From Smithella sp. (GTDB lineage Bacteria; Desulfobacterota; Syntrophia; Syntrophales; Smithellaceae), in the NCBI GenBank assembly GCA_012522275.1, contig JAAYKU010000030.1:1-50566 (forward strand): a stretch of DNA of 50,566 nt, in the 5' to 3' direction. Below are positions 19,255 through 27,186 of the stretch, piece by piece. Positions within the stretch are counted from its first letter, which is position 1. The number at the start of each line of letters is the position of its first letter. Made by a program: the position numbers and the translations under genes. Below the pieces are notes generated by a model. It searched no databases. It was not told where the DNA came from and saw only the letters and a list, made by a program, of their open reading frames with translations.

Positions 19255-20238
19255 TTATTTTAAGGCATCATGAATCATTGCATCTATTGCCCTGTGATAG
19301 GGTATTTTCGCCCGCTTTAGGGCGGCGGCAAAACCCGCGTCCGGCGACAGGCAGGGATTGGCGTTGACTTCCAGAACCAGAGGCTCGCCGTTTTCATTTA
19401 TGCGAAAATCCACCCTCGCCGCGCCGCGCAAGTCGAAAAGCCGCCGGCAGGCGAGGGCAATTTCGCGCAGCCTGTCGATCAGGGGCGCGTCGTGACGGTC
19501 AAAATCAAATGTGCGGCTGGTATGTTCGTACTCAAAGGAATCTTCGATCCATTTTGAACGGTAATCCAGGATTTTCAGTTTCTTTTCCGGGTAATCGAGA
19601 AAAATGATCTCCGCCGCGGGTAAAGCGATAATCCCGTCTTGTCCCGCCAGCAGGCCGATATTGAATTCCCTTCCTTCAATATATTCCTCGGCAAACCATG
19701 GCACGCCCGTTTCGTTTTTTTTTGTTTGTATGATGCGCGCAAGATCGCCGGGGCGGGGTGATTTAACCACGCAAGTTTCATCCAGCCCGGCGGACGCCTC
19801 CTCCCAGCATGCTTTGACAATGAAGGTATCCGCAGGCGCCTCCCCGCAAAGGTGGCCGTTTTCACAAAGCCAGGCGGGCGTGGCGATGCCCGCGTCACGC
19901 AGCATTTTCTTGGCAAGCGGCTTGTTGGATGTAAGATACATGGCGTCTGTGCGGCAGCCGGTGTACGGGAGATTAAGAAGGTCGAGCAAGGCGGGGGCCA
20001 GGTAGACGAGGCTTCCCTTTCCGGCGACAGTTTCCACCAGATTGAAAACTGCATACGGGCTGATTTGACGCAGTTTGTCCATGTTTTCCGCCAGGTCAAG
20101 GACAAAAGGCATTAAAACAGGCTCATGCCCCAGGGCCGTCAGCGCATCGGAAACGGCTTGGGCCTGCCGGAGGCAGTCGAGCTCATCTGCGGGAGCGTCC
20201 GGCGCCACGTCAGAATGTAAAACAACGATTTTTTTCAT
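19255..20238 (-). CDS. ATP-grasp ligase 2 (D-Ala-D-Ala ligase-like)
   Basis: 327-aa ATP-grasp enzyme related to D-Ala-D-Ala ligase but not a typical Ddl. The ATP-binding and metal sites are seen in FIVKACWEEASAGLDETCVVK, WFAEEYIEGREFNIGLL, RGAARVDFRINENGEPLVLEVNANPCLSPDAGF. The N-terminal domain (VAPDAPADELDCLRQAQAVSDAL, VFNLVETVAGKG) lacks the usual Ddl substrate loop. It should form an amide bond between a carboxylate and an amine through an acyl phosphate. The start is placed at the ATG at 20238 (MKKIVVLHSD); a long upstream in-frame extension would overlap the previous ligase gene and looks non-native. It lies 20 bp after ligase 1. Confidence 0.88.
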   Translation of the reverse strand: MKKIVVLHSDVAPDAPADELDCLRQAQAVSDALTALGHEPVLMPFVLDLAENMDKLRQISPYAVFNLVETVAGKGSLVYLAPALLDLLNLPYTGCRTDAMYLTSNKPLAKKMLRDAGIATPAWLCENGHLCGEAPADTFIVKACWEEASAGLDETCVVKSPRPGDLARIIQTKKNETGVPWFAEEYIEGREFNIGLLAGQDGIIALPAAEIIFLDYPEKKLKILDYRSKWIEDSFEYEHTSRTFDFDRHDAPLIDRLREIALACRRLFDLRGAARVDFRINENGEPLVLEVNANPCLSPDAGFAAALKRAKIPYHRAIDAMIHDALK

Positions 20239-20258
20239 CAATGAGCCCTGCTTGTCAG

Positions 20259-21305
20259 TCAAATCAGCGCCTGTGCGTCCGTGATAATACAGGCGCGCGA
20301 CAGAGCCGACTTTAAAATCTCCGTGATGAGCCGGCTGTAAGGTATGCCCGCGAGTCCGCAAAGAATGGGAAGGTCGGAGCGTGTCGGGTTGAGGCCGGCC
20401 AGGGAATTGACTTCCATGAAATTTACGCGACCGTAAAGGTCGGAGCGCAGATCCACCCTGCCCGCATCCTTTAAATCGAGGCCCCGCCACGCAGCAAGGG
20501 CGACTTCCTTCGCCTGGCGCGCCTCTTCGCCCCGGGCAAGGGCATAGTTTACGAGTTTTTCATAATGCTCCTTGTTGCCGTACGAGTAGGCGTGTGCCTC
20601 CGCTTCCGGGTTGAGGATGACCTCCATAACTCCGAGTGCGCGTGCATGATGTCCGGAACCGACAATGCCCACGGTGAATTCCCGTCCCGGCAGATAAGTT
20701 TCGACCAGCACCGGCTGCGAAAAGGCCGCAAGAAGATGCAGGCAGACTCTGCGCAGGCTTTCGGCATTGTCGATTTTTGATACGGAGGTTATTCCCTTTC
20801 CTGTACCTTCCGCGACGGGCTTGGCAAAAAGCGGGTAAGGCAGTCTGACCCGGTCTATGTCCGCCGGGTCGGCAACCACGGCGAAATCAGGAGTCGGGAT
20901 GCCCAGGTCGCGGATGATATGTTTGGCCATTGCCTTGTGCAGACAGATACTGTGTCCCAGTGCGTCGGAAAAGGTATAGGGGATCGCAAAGGCATCCAAA
21001 AGGGCGGGAACCTGAGCCTCACGGCCGAAGCCCCAAAGCCCCTCGGCAATGTTGAAGACGAGGTCCCAGCGATCGCCCGCGGCCAGGCGGCGTGTGAGGG
21101 CTTTAATATTACCGATGCGGTCGATGCCGAAACCGAGCTCAAGGATCACATTTTCAATCGCTTTGACAGTGTCGGGACTGTCGAACTCGGCGGTTTCTTC
21201 CGGTGTGAAGCCCTCGCGCAGATAATCGTCGCGCAAGTCATAAGTCAGGCCGATGACGGTTTCTTTGCCGGCGCGCTTCATCGCGTGGTGTGTTGCGGTG
21301 GGCAT
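20259..21305 (-). CDS. ATP-grasp ligase 1 (D-Ala-D-Ala ligase-like)
   Basis: About 348-aa ATP-grasp enzyme, a distant paralogue of its neighbour. Seen features are DLVFNIAEGLWGFGREAQVPALLDAFAIPYTFSD, YPLFAKPVAEGTGKGITSVSKI, VETYLPGREFTVGIVG, and the metal-binding GRVDLRSDLYGRVNFMEVNSLAGLNPTRSDLP. The last segment differs from Ddl, where a longer PGMT/TSLFP motif contacts the second D-Ala, so another substrate pair is likely. The gene begins 4 bp after the kamA stop. ATGs at 21305 and 21281 are both possible and neither has a clear ribosome-binding site, implying translational coupling to kamA. Confidence 0.87.
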   Translation of the reverse strand: MPTATHHAMKRAGKETVIGLTYDLRDDYLREGFTPEETAEFDSPDTVKAIENVILELGFGIDRIGNIKALTRRLAAGDRWDLVFNIAEGLWGFGREAQVPALLDAFAIPYTFSDALGHSICLHKAMAKHIIRDLGIPTPDFAVVADPADIDRVRLPYPLFAKPVAEGTGKGITSVSKIDNAESLRRVCLHLLAAFSQPVLVETYLPGREFTVGIVGSGHHARALGVMEVILNPEAEAHAYSYGNKEHYEKLVNYALARGEEARQAKEVALAAWRGLDLKDAGRVDLRSDLYGRVNFMEVNSLAGLNPTRSDLPILCGLAGIPYSRLITEILKSALSRACIITDAQALI

Positions 21306-21309
21306 GATG

Positions 21310-22620
21310 TTAATGAATATCTTTCGCGTCGGCGTGGTTGTCCGGATAGCGGAAGATATGGCCTTCATAGTTGCGCAATATCAGGCCGTCCTCATCCCGG
21401 CCGACGGCATACTCGGGAAGCAGAGGTATCTTTCCACCACCGCCCGGTGCGTCCACTACATAGGCAGGCACGGCGTAGCCGCTGGTATGGCCGCGCAGTC
21501 CCTGAATGATTTCCAGTCCTTTGCCGACGGGCGTGCGGAAGTGAGAGGAGCCGGGGATCGGGTCGCACTGATACAAATAGTAGGGGCGGACGCGGATCTG
21601 TAAGAGGCCGTGCATCAGACGGGTCATCGTCGCGACGGAATCGTTGATGCCGGACAGAAGAACGCTCTGACTGCCCAGCGGTATCCCGGCGTCGGCAAGA
21701 CGAATGCAGGCTGCGCTCATTTCAGGGGTGAGTTCGTCGGGGTGGGTCACGTGGATGCTCATCCAGAGAGGATGGTGTTTTTTCAACATCGACACCAGCG
21801 CGGGAGTGATGCGCTGCGGCAGCACGGCCGGAACCTTCGTGCCGATGCGGATAAGTTCGACATGCTGAATTTTCTTCAGGCGCGAAAGCAGCCATTCCAG
21901 CCGGTCGTCGGAAAGAGTCAGAGGGTCGCCGCCGGAAAGCAGGACGTCGCGGATATTGGGATTGGAGGCGATATAGGCGAGCGCCTTTTCCCATTTCTCC
22001 AGGTCTATAAAGCATTGATGCCTCCGGCCGAAAATTCGAGAACGTGTACAGTAGCGGCAATAGGTCGAGCAGATATCCGTGACTAAAAACAAGACACGGT
22101 CGGGATAACGGTGGACAATGCCCGGTACGGGCGAGTCAGCGTCTTCGCAAAGGGGGTCCTCCTCTTCGCCTTTTGTGTGCAGGCATTCATCGACGACAGG
22201 CACGACCGAACGGCGAAGCGGCGAAGAGGGGTTATCCACGGAAAGAAGGCTTGCGTAGTAAGGCGTAATGGCCACGGGCAGATCACCCGACGGGTGCATC
22301 ATTGCCTGACGTTCGTTATCGGACAGACGAATGATCGAACCGAGAGTTTCAACGTCGCGGATGGCGTTTTGAAACTGCCAGCGCCAGTCGAACCACTCGA
22401 TGCGGCTGATGTCCGGGTAATGTTTTTTGCGGAATGCTTTCGCGCGCGGGGAATCTTTAAAAGGAAAATACAGACGTTCCGGTTTCGCTTTTGCCAAAAC
22501 AGGCAGGGCGTCGGCCGGAGAAGACAAGCGAAAAGTCGCTGCCTCGTTTTGTGCCATAACAATCTCAGCCGAGGGGCCGGGAGGTTCGGCATCGTCGCCG
22601 AACAGTGATTCGTTTTCCAT
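21310..22620 (-). CDS. kamA: L-lysine 2,3-aminomutase
   Basis: 436-aa radical SAM, PLP-dependent aminomutase converting L-lysine to L-beta-lysine. The iron-sulfur cluster cysteines are in CSTYCRYCTRSR (C184, C188, C191). The PLP lysine is K397 in APGGGGKIPLLPEY. The two aspartates that bind the epsilon-amino group in the clostridial enzyme are present (QCDPIPG, D353; YVVDAPGG, D390), which favours lysine over glutamate as substrate. The N-terminal WFDWRWQFQNAIRD is typical. AGGAG lies just before the ATG at 22620. It is the first of four tightly packed genes with two ATP-grasp ligases and a GNAT. Confidence 0.95.
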   Translation of the reverse strand: MENESLFGDDAEPPGPSAEIVMAQNEAATFRLSSPADALPVLAKAKPERLYFPFKDSPRAKAFRKKHYPDISRIEWFDWRWQFQNAIRDVETLGSIIRLSDNERQAMMHPSGDLPVAITPYYASLLSVDNPSSPLRRSVVPVVDECLHTKGEEEDPLCEDADSPVPGIVHRYPDRVLFLVTDICSTYCRYCTRSRIFGRRHQCFIDLEKWEKALAYIASNPNIRDVLLSGGDPLTLSDDRLEWLLSRLKKIQHVELIRIGTKVPAVLPQRITPALVSMLKKHHPLWMSIHVTHPDELTPEMSAACIRLADAGIPLGSQSVLLSGINDSVATMTRLMHGLLQIRVRPYYLYQCDPIPGSSHFRTPVGKGLEIIQGLRGHTSGYAVPAYVVDAPGGGGKIPLLPEYAVGRDEDGLILRNYEGHIFRYPDNHADAKDIH

Positions 22621-22678
22621 CTGCGCTCCTTTTAAATATTATTTTCACCACGGCAGCAAACGCGCCGTATTTTTTCCG

Positions 22679-22706
22679 AATGTACGCCCGCAAAAAAATT
22701 TGTCAA
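22679..22706 (-). promoter_or_regulatory. Candidate sigma70 promoter of the kamA operon
   Basis: On the minus strand: TTGACA (22706-22701), 16-bp spacer, TACATT (22684-22679). The -35 is perfect and the -10 matches four of six. Predicted transcription starts near 22672, about 50 nt before the kamA ATG, in an A/T-rich gap. Confidence 0.5.
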
Positions 22707-22907
22707 CAAGTATTTAATTTTTTCAAAAAAATTTTCAAATAAAGTCGTTTGATTCAGGAGGACACAAGGTGCAATCGCCCGTTTGCGTTCTTTTAGAAAG
22801 CAGACTAAAAATATTGCATCTGCACCGCCTATCGGATAGTCTGATCCAAGGCCGCACACAACCAGAGGCAGCGGTCAGGAATTGTCATAAAAGAAAGGAT
22901 AAACGAA

Positions 22908-23681
22908 ATGCCGGAGCTGCCCGAGGTGGAAACTCTGTGCCGGCAGTTACACGAAAGTGTCGCCGGCGCCGCAATAAAGTCCGTATCTGTTTATGATAAG
23001 AAACTCGGCGGTATTGAGCCTCTTGCCGGAAGAGCCATTCGCCGGGTCAGGCGTTTGGGTAAAACAATTTCCATAAGCATGGATAACGGGAAAAGCCTCA
23101 CCATTCATCTGCGCATGACCGGGCGGCTTTTTTTGCATTCACAAAACACAAAGCCACCGCACAGCCGGCTGCGTATAAGATTAGACGGCAGGAATATTGA
23201 CCTGATTGACCCGCGCCGTTTTGCGACGGTAAAGGTTTTGCCCGAGACCGTTATCACCTCTGACAATGACCTGATGGAGAGTTTCAGTCTCAGGCAATTC
23301 ATGGAGCGTCATGCCAGGCGGAAAGTGAGTGTCAAGACATTACTCATGGATGCACGTGCTTTTGCGGGAATTGGAAACATTTACGCATGCGAGATTCTGC
23401 ACGCAGCCGGCATCGCTCCGGAAAAAAGGGCGGACAGCCTTACTCCCGAACAGTGGAAGACGGTTTTGCGCCACGCGCGCCGTATTTTGAAAAAAGGAAT
23501 ACAAAACAGAGGGACGTCTATTTCCGACTGGCGTGATTTATACGGCAGGCCGGGTGAAAACCAGAACGAACTCAAGGTATATGGTCGGGCGGGGAAAAAG
23601 TGTTTGCGCTGCGCAGGTGTTATTGTACGCGTGAAGCAAGCCGGCCGCGGTACTTATTGCTGCCCTGATTGCCAGAAATAG
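22908..23681 (+). CDS. mutM: Formamidopyrimidine-DNA glycosylase (Fpg/MutM)
   Basis: 257-aa base-excision repair enzyme removing oxidised purines such as 8-oxoguanine with AP-lyase activity. The mature N-terminus PELPEVET supplies the catalytic Pro and Glu, and the conserved lysine is in RRLGKTI (K52). Also seen are HLRMTGRL, DPRRFATV, FAGIGNIYACEILHAAGI, and the C-terminal zinc finger C-LRC...CCPDCQ with four cysteines. The start MPELPEVE is unambiguous, with AAAGGAT upstream. It is divergent from the kamA operon. Confidence 0.96.
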   Translation: MPELPEVETLCRQLHESVAGAAIKSVSVYDKKLGGIEPLAGRAIRRVRRLGKTISISMDNGKSLTIHLRMTGRLFLHSQNTKPPHSRLRIRLDGRNIDLIDPRRFATVKVLPETVITSDNDLMESFSLRQFMERHARRKVSVKTLLMDARAFAGIGNIYACEILHAAGIAPEKRADSLTPEQWKTVLRHARRILKKGIQNRGTSISDWRDLYGRPGENQNELKVYGRAGKKCLRCAGVIVRVKQAGRGTYCCPDCQK

Positions 23682-23786
23682 ACCCGACGATTTTCATGTG
23701 AAGGCAAAATGCCTTGCAGCTGCGGCCGGGGACAGACGACCGCTTAAATATAAAGACAGGCTGAAGATGATCAACAGGAGAGGGAA

Positions 23787-25973
23787 ATGAAATACACGGA
23801 AATTATTGAAAAGACCGTCATGGAAGGGCGCACGGCCCTCACGGAGGCACAGGCCAAGCAGGTGCTCAAAGACTTCGGCATTCCGGTAGTCGAGGAGCAG
23901 GTCTTTCAGAGTATCGATGAGTTAAAAGACGTGAAGGCCGCTTGCACATACCCGGCGGTTTTAAAAGGCCTCGGCAGCAGGCTGATGCACAAAACAGAGC
24001 GGGGGCTGGTGGCCCTCGACATCAAAAACGAAGAAGAGCTTATTGAGACGGCGCTGATGATTAAAGAGCGGGCGGGAAATGACCTGGAGGGTTTTTTGCT
24101 CCAGCCGATGCTCAAGGGAAAAAGAGAGTTTGTGGCCGGTTTGTTTTTTGACGTGCAGTTCGGACCGGTGGTCATGTTCGGCCTGGGCGGGATATTCACC
24201 GAAGCTCTGCGCGATGTCGTTTTCCGCCTGGCCCCTGTTGATAAAAGCCAAGCAATATCAATGATATATGAGATTCAGGGGACGAAGCTGCTCGATGCTT
24301 TCCGCGGTGAAAGCTCACCGGATATCGACGCGCTGGTAAAAGTGCTGACAGGGCTTTCCGAAATAGCAATGAGTATCCCGCAGGTCAGGGAAATCGATAT
24401 CAATCCCCTGCTGGTATCGCCCGACGGCACGGTCACGGCGGTGGACGCGCTAATAATTTTAGGGGACAGAAAAATGCAGCAGGAAGCTCTGCATCCGGTA
24501 AATCCCAGCGATATAGGTGATTTGATTTACCCGCGATCAATTGCTTTTATCGGCGCCTCCGCGGAGCTCAGCAAATGGGGGCAACTCATGTTCAGCAACG
24601 TAATTGCCGGAAAATATACAGGAAAAGTCTATCTGGTCAATCCCCGGGGCGGAGAGATTGCCGGACGGAAAGTTTACCGTCGTATAACCGAAATTGATGA
24701 GCCGGTTGATCTGGCCGTAATCACCATTCCTGCGGAAAGGGTTATTCCCCTTATTGATGAGTTGAGCCAAAAGCGTGTTAAAAATGTCCTTTTGATATCC
24801 TCCGGTTTCAGTGAAACAGGGCCGGAGGGGAAAAAGCTGGAAAATGACCTGGTCGATAAGGCGCGCGAGGCCGGCATCCTGATACTCGGTCCCAACACGA
24901 TGGGGATCTGCAACCCCTATGCTTCTCTTTACTGCACCGGCACGCATGTGCGCCCGAAGCCCGGCGGTACTTCTCTTGTTGCTCAGTCGGGAAACCTGGG
25001 GACGCAGTTGCTGGCGTTTGCCGAACAGGAGGGAATCGGTATCCGGGCCTTTGCCGGCTCGGGAAATGAGGCGATGATTACCATAGAAGACTGTTTGGAG
25101 GGTTTCGAGGTTGACGAGCTGACGAAAACGGTGGTCCTGTATCTTGAAAGTGTTAAAAACGGCAGACGCTTTTACGAGGCGGCCAGACGTGTCGGCATGA
25201 AAAAGCCGGTCATTGTCCTCAAAGGAGGCCGCACGGAGGCGGGAGCAGCAGCCGCCGCGAGCCACACAGGCGCGATGGCTTCAAATATCAAAGTATTTGA
25301 AGCTGCCTGCACTCAGGCGGGTATTGTGCGCGCCGATCAGCCGATGGACCTGCTCGACCTGTCGGCCGCTTTTGCCTCTTTGCCTCTGCCGCGGGGCAAC
25401 CGCGTGGCAATTCTCACCCTCGGCGGCGGCTGGGGCGTGGTCGCCTCCGACCTGTGTAATGAAAACGGGCTCATCGTCCAGCCTTTGTCGCAAAGAATTA
25501 TCGAGAAAATCAATAACTGGCTGCCGCCGTTTTGGAGCCATGCCAATCCGGTTGACCTGGTCGCGGAAATGAACACGGACATTCATATGGCTATTGCCGA
25601 AGAACTGCTGCAATGGGAGGAATGCGACGCGATCATTCATATGGGCATCATCGGCCGGAAGGTTATGATAGAAGGTGTACTGGACTCGACCATCGCTGTG
25701 GATGCGGCCTATGACCTTAAATTCAAAGAAGACTCTCTGGAGATTTTAAAAATCTACGAAAGGGAGCTGGTGGCAAAAACGGTAAACCTCATGGGCAGGT
25801 ACCACAAACCCGTGATCGGCGTATATCTGCTCACGGACGAAACCACGCGCACGGTAATTGAAATTGAGGGGCACAAGTACAAGGGTATTGTCTTTGCCAG
25901 TCCCGAACGGGCAGTCCGGGCACTGGCCAAAATGTACCGGTATGCACAATGGATTGAAGAATCGAAAAATTAG
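23787..25973 (+). CDS. ADP-forming acyl-CoA (acetyl-CoA) synthetase, fused beta-alpha subunits
   Basis: 728-aa NDP-forming acyl-CoA synthetase. Order of domains: N-terminal ATP-grasp (beta-type) domain (about 1-230: ALTEAQAKQVLKDFGIPV, YPAVLKGLGSRLMHKTE, FGLGGIFTEALRDVVFRLAP, REIDINPLLV). Then a CoA-binding Rossmann domain (about 240-370: IYPRSIAFIGASAELSKWG, YLVNPRGGEIAGRKVY) and succinyl-CoA-synthetase-like ligase domains. The phosphorylated histidine is H493 in ASHTGAMAS. It interconverts acyl-CoA plus ADP and phosphate with the acid plus ATP. In anaerobic fermenters this often conserves energy from acetyl-CoA. AGGAGAGGG lies before the ATG. The acyl substrate is not determined by sequence. 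Confidence 0.93.
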   Translation: MKYTEIIEKTVMEGRTALTEAQAKQVLKDFGIPVVEEQVFQSIDELKDVKAACTYPAVLKGLGSRLMHKTERGLVALDIKNEEELIETALMIKERAGNDLEGFLLQPMLKGKREFVAGLFFDVQFGPVVMFGLGGIFTEALRDVVFRLAPVDKSQAISMIYEIQGTKLLDAFRGESSPDIDALVKVLTGLSEIAMSIPQVREIDINPLLVSPDGTVTAVDALIILGDRKMQQEALHPVNPSDIGDLIYPRSIAFIGASAELSKWGQLMFSNVIAGKYTGKVYLVNPRGGEIAGRKVYRRITEIDEPVDLAVITIPAERVIPLIDELSQKRVKNVLLISSGFSETGPEGKKLENDLVDKAREAGILILGPNTMGICNPYASLYCTGTHVRPKPGGTSLVAQSGNLGTQLLAFAEQEGIGIRAFAGSGNEAMITIEDCLEGFEVDELTKTVVLYLESVKNGRRFYEAARRVGMKKPVIVLKGGRTEAGAAAAASHTGAMASNIKVFEAACTQAGIVRADQPMDLLDLSAAFASLPLPRGNRVAILTLGGGWGVVASDLCNENGLIVQPLSQRIIEKINNWLPPFWSHANPVDLVAEMNTDIHMAIAEELLQWEECDAIIHMGIIGRKVMIEGVLDSTIAVDAAYDLKFKEDSLEILKIYERELVAKTVNLMGRYHKPVIGVYLLTDETTRTVIEIEGHKYKGIVFASPERAVRALAKMYRYAQWIEESKN

Positions 25974-26041
25974 TGAAAAGTCCGGAAAGCTGAGGCGGTC
26001 TGTAAAACTGCGCGCACCCGGAACTGCGCTGTGCAGGGAAG

Positions 26042-27100
26042 TCAGTTTACAAAAATCGGATTGGAGAAAATCCAGGGGCGCAGCCTGCCGGCCGTTTTGA
26101 GATAAACTTCCGTGCGGTAAACACCCGACTCGTCAACAGCTATGCTCACGCTGCGGCCGCGTGCCCGATGGCGGACGGACCCGTTGTGGATGATCCGGAT
26201 ATCCGCTTTTTCAGGGCAGGACACATGTAGACGGGCGCCGCCGGAAAGTTTCAATGCATCTCCCATGTAAAAATCCCTGCCGTTATGTTCGATGAAAAAC
26301 TGGAAGCCTCTCGCTTGATGAAAATATTCCAGTGAAAAATAGCAGCGGCCGTGTGACAGGGAGTCATAGACCAGACGAATATCTTGGGCGTTGTTTCCGC
26401 AGAAGGGTTCTTGTGTCAGAATGTGTGTGCAGACAAAGCGGAAAGCCCGGTCAAAAGAAAAAGCGACAAAATTAAAGCAGCCGATTTTTTTTGTGCTGGC
26501 GTGGTTATCCAGCTCTCCGATACCGACGACTTTGGCGGTTTGATTGAGCCTGTCCCATCTTTCCAGCGTCACTGTACGGGGGCCTTTAAGGAAATAGGCG
26601 GGAAAGAAAAAGGAGAAAAAGGCGCGGAAATATCCTGTCAGGGAGCTCTGCCAGTCGGTCATAAAGTCCCAGATGCCGATTCCCGTATAACCGCTCACGC
26701 TCCAGTCGTTCCAGCTGTATTGTTTCACGTGAAACATTTTTGTCCCCTCATGATCGGGGTGAGCGATAAAGCCGATGCCTCCCTGGCGGTGAACCTCGTC
26801 CATATATTTCTGCGGATTGCTTCCCGCGTGGTCATCATGACAGACAACCGGCTCTTTAATATTGAAGGCAAGGTAATGATTGAAGCGCGGCGCTATTTCT
26901 TCGCCGACGATGACCAGCACCTTTCCCTGCCACCCTTCCCATCCCTCATCTCTGGCCTGCAGGTGGTCATGATCCGTCAGCATCAAAAAATCAATGCCGT
27001 TTTCTTCGGCGGCCCGCACGATGTCTTTCATGGGAGCGTGACCGTCAAAGGACAGTGATGAATGAAAGTGGATCACGCCTGTGTAGTCATTGAGCTTCAT
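26042..27100 (-). CDS. PHP-domain metal-dependent phosphoesterase (carries parS)
   Basis: 352-aa protein with a PHP domain at the N-terminus. Putative metal ligands are in VIHFHSSLSFDG (H11, H13), FLMLTDHDHL, IVGEEIAPRFNHY, GFIAHPDHEG and GIGELDNHAS, so the trinuclear site looks complete. The C-terminal 100 residues form a beta-rich domain (GGARLHVSCPEKADIRIIHNG) as in CehA-like PHP proteins. The substrate is unknown; family members hydrolyse phosphoesters. The ATG at 27100 is used; no strong ribosome-binding site is seen. Codons 122-127 (MFHVKQ) are encoded by the perfect parS site at 26721-26736. It converges on the ADP-forming synthetase gene. Confidence 0.85.
   Translation of the reverse strand: MKLNDYTGVIHFHSSLSFDGHAPMKDIVRAAEENGIDFLMLTDHDHLQARDEGWEGWQGKVLVIVGEEIAPRFNHYLAFNIKEPVVCHDDHAGSNPQKYMDEVHRQGGIGFIAHPDHEGTKMFHVKQYSWNDWSVSGYTGIGIWDFMTDWQSSLTGYFRAFFSFFFPAYFLKGPRTVTLERWDRLNQTAKVVGIGELDNHASTKKIGCFNFVAFSFDRAFRFVCTHILTQEPFCGNNAQDIRLVYDSLSHGRCYFSLEYFHQARGFQFFIEHNGRDFYMGDALKLSGGARLHVSCPEKADIRIIHNGSVRHRARGRSVSIAVDESGVYRTEVYLKTAGRLRPWIFSNPIFVN
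26721..26736. promoter_or_regulatory. parS: parS centromere site (ParB-binding)
   Basis: TGTTTCACGTGAAACA, a 16-bp perfect palindrome identical to the consensus bacterial chromosomal parS sequence, inside the PHP-domain gene. ParB-CTP clamps load at such sites and spread to build the partition complex near the replication origin. The nearby gyrB-gyrA and mnmG genes are also commonly origin-proximal. No parA/parB genes are in the window. Confidence 0.9.
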
Positions 27101-27138
27101 GGTCAGATTCCGAATGGGGAGCTGCAAAGTGACAAGAA

Positions 27139-27163
27139 AAGGCAGGCCCGAAAGCCTGCCTCG
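27139..27163 (-). terminator. Rho-independent terminator of htrA
   Basis: On the minus strand AGGCAGGC / GCCTGCCT around TTTCGG, followed by TTTTCTT. It lies 25-45 bp after the stop of the HtrA gene. Confidence 0.8.
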
Positions 27164-27186
27164 GAATTTGTTAAACTTTCGTTGCG

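Noticed and set aside
19255-20490. Longer form of ATP-grasp ligase 2 starting at 20490
   Set aside because: The extra 84 residues are arginine- and proline-rich, overlap the upstream ligase gene by over 230 bp and are unlike the family. The ATG at 20238 is used.
24537-25265. A 242-codon minus-strand frame inside the ADP-forming synthetase gene
   Set aside because: It is antisense to conserved CoA-binding and histidine motifs; no start signal.
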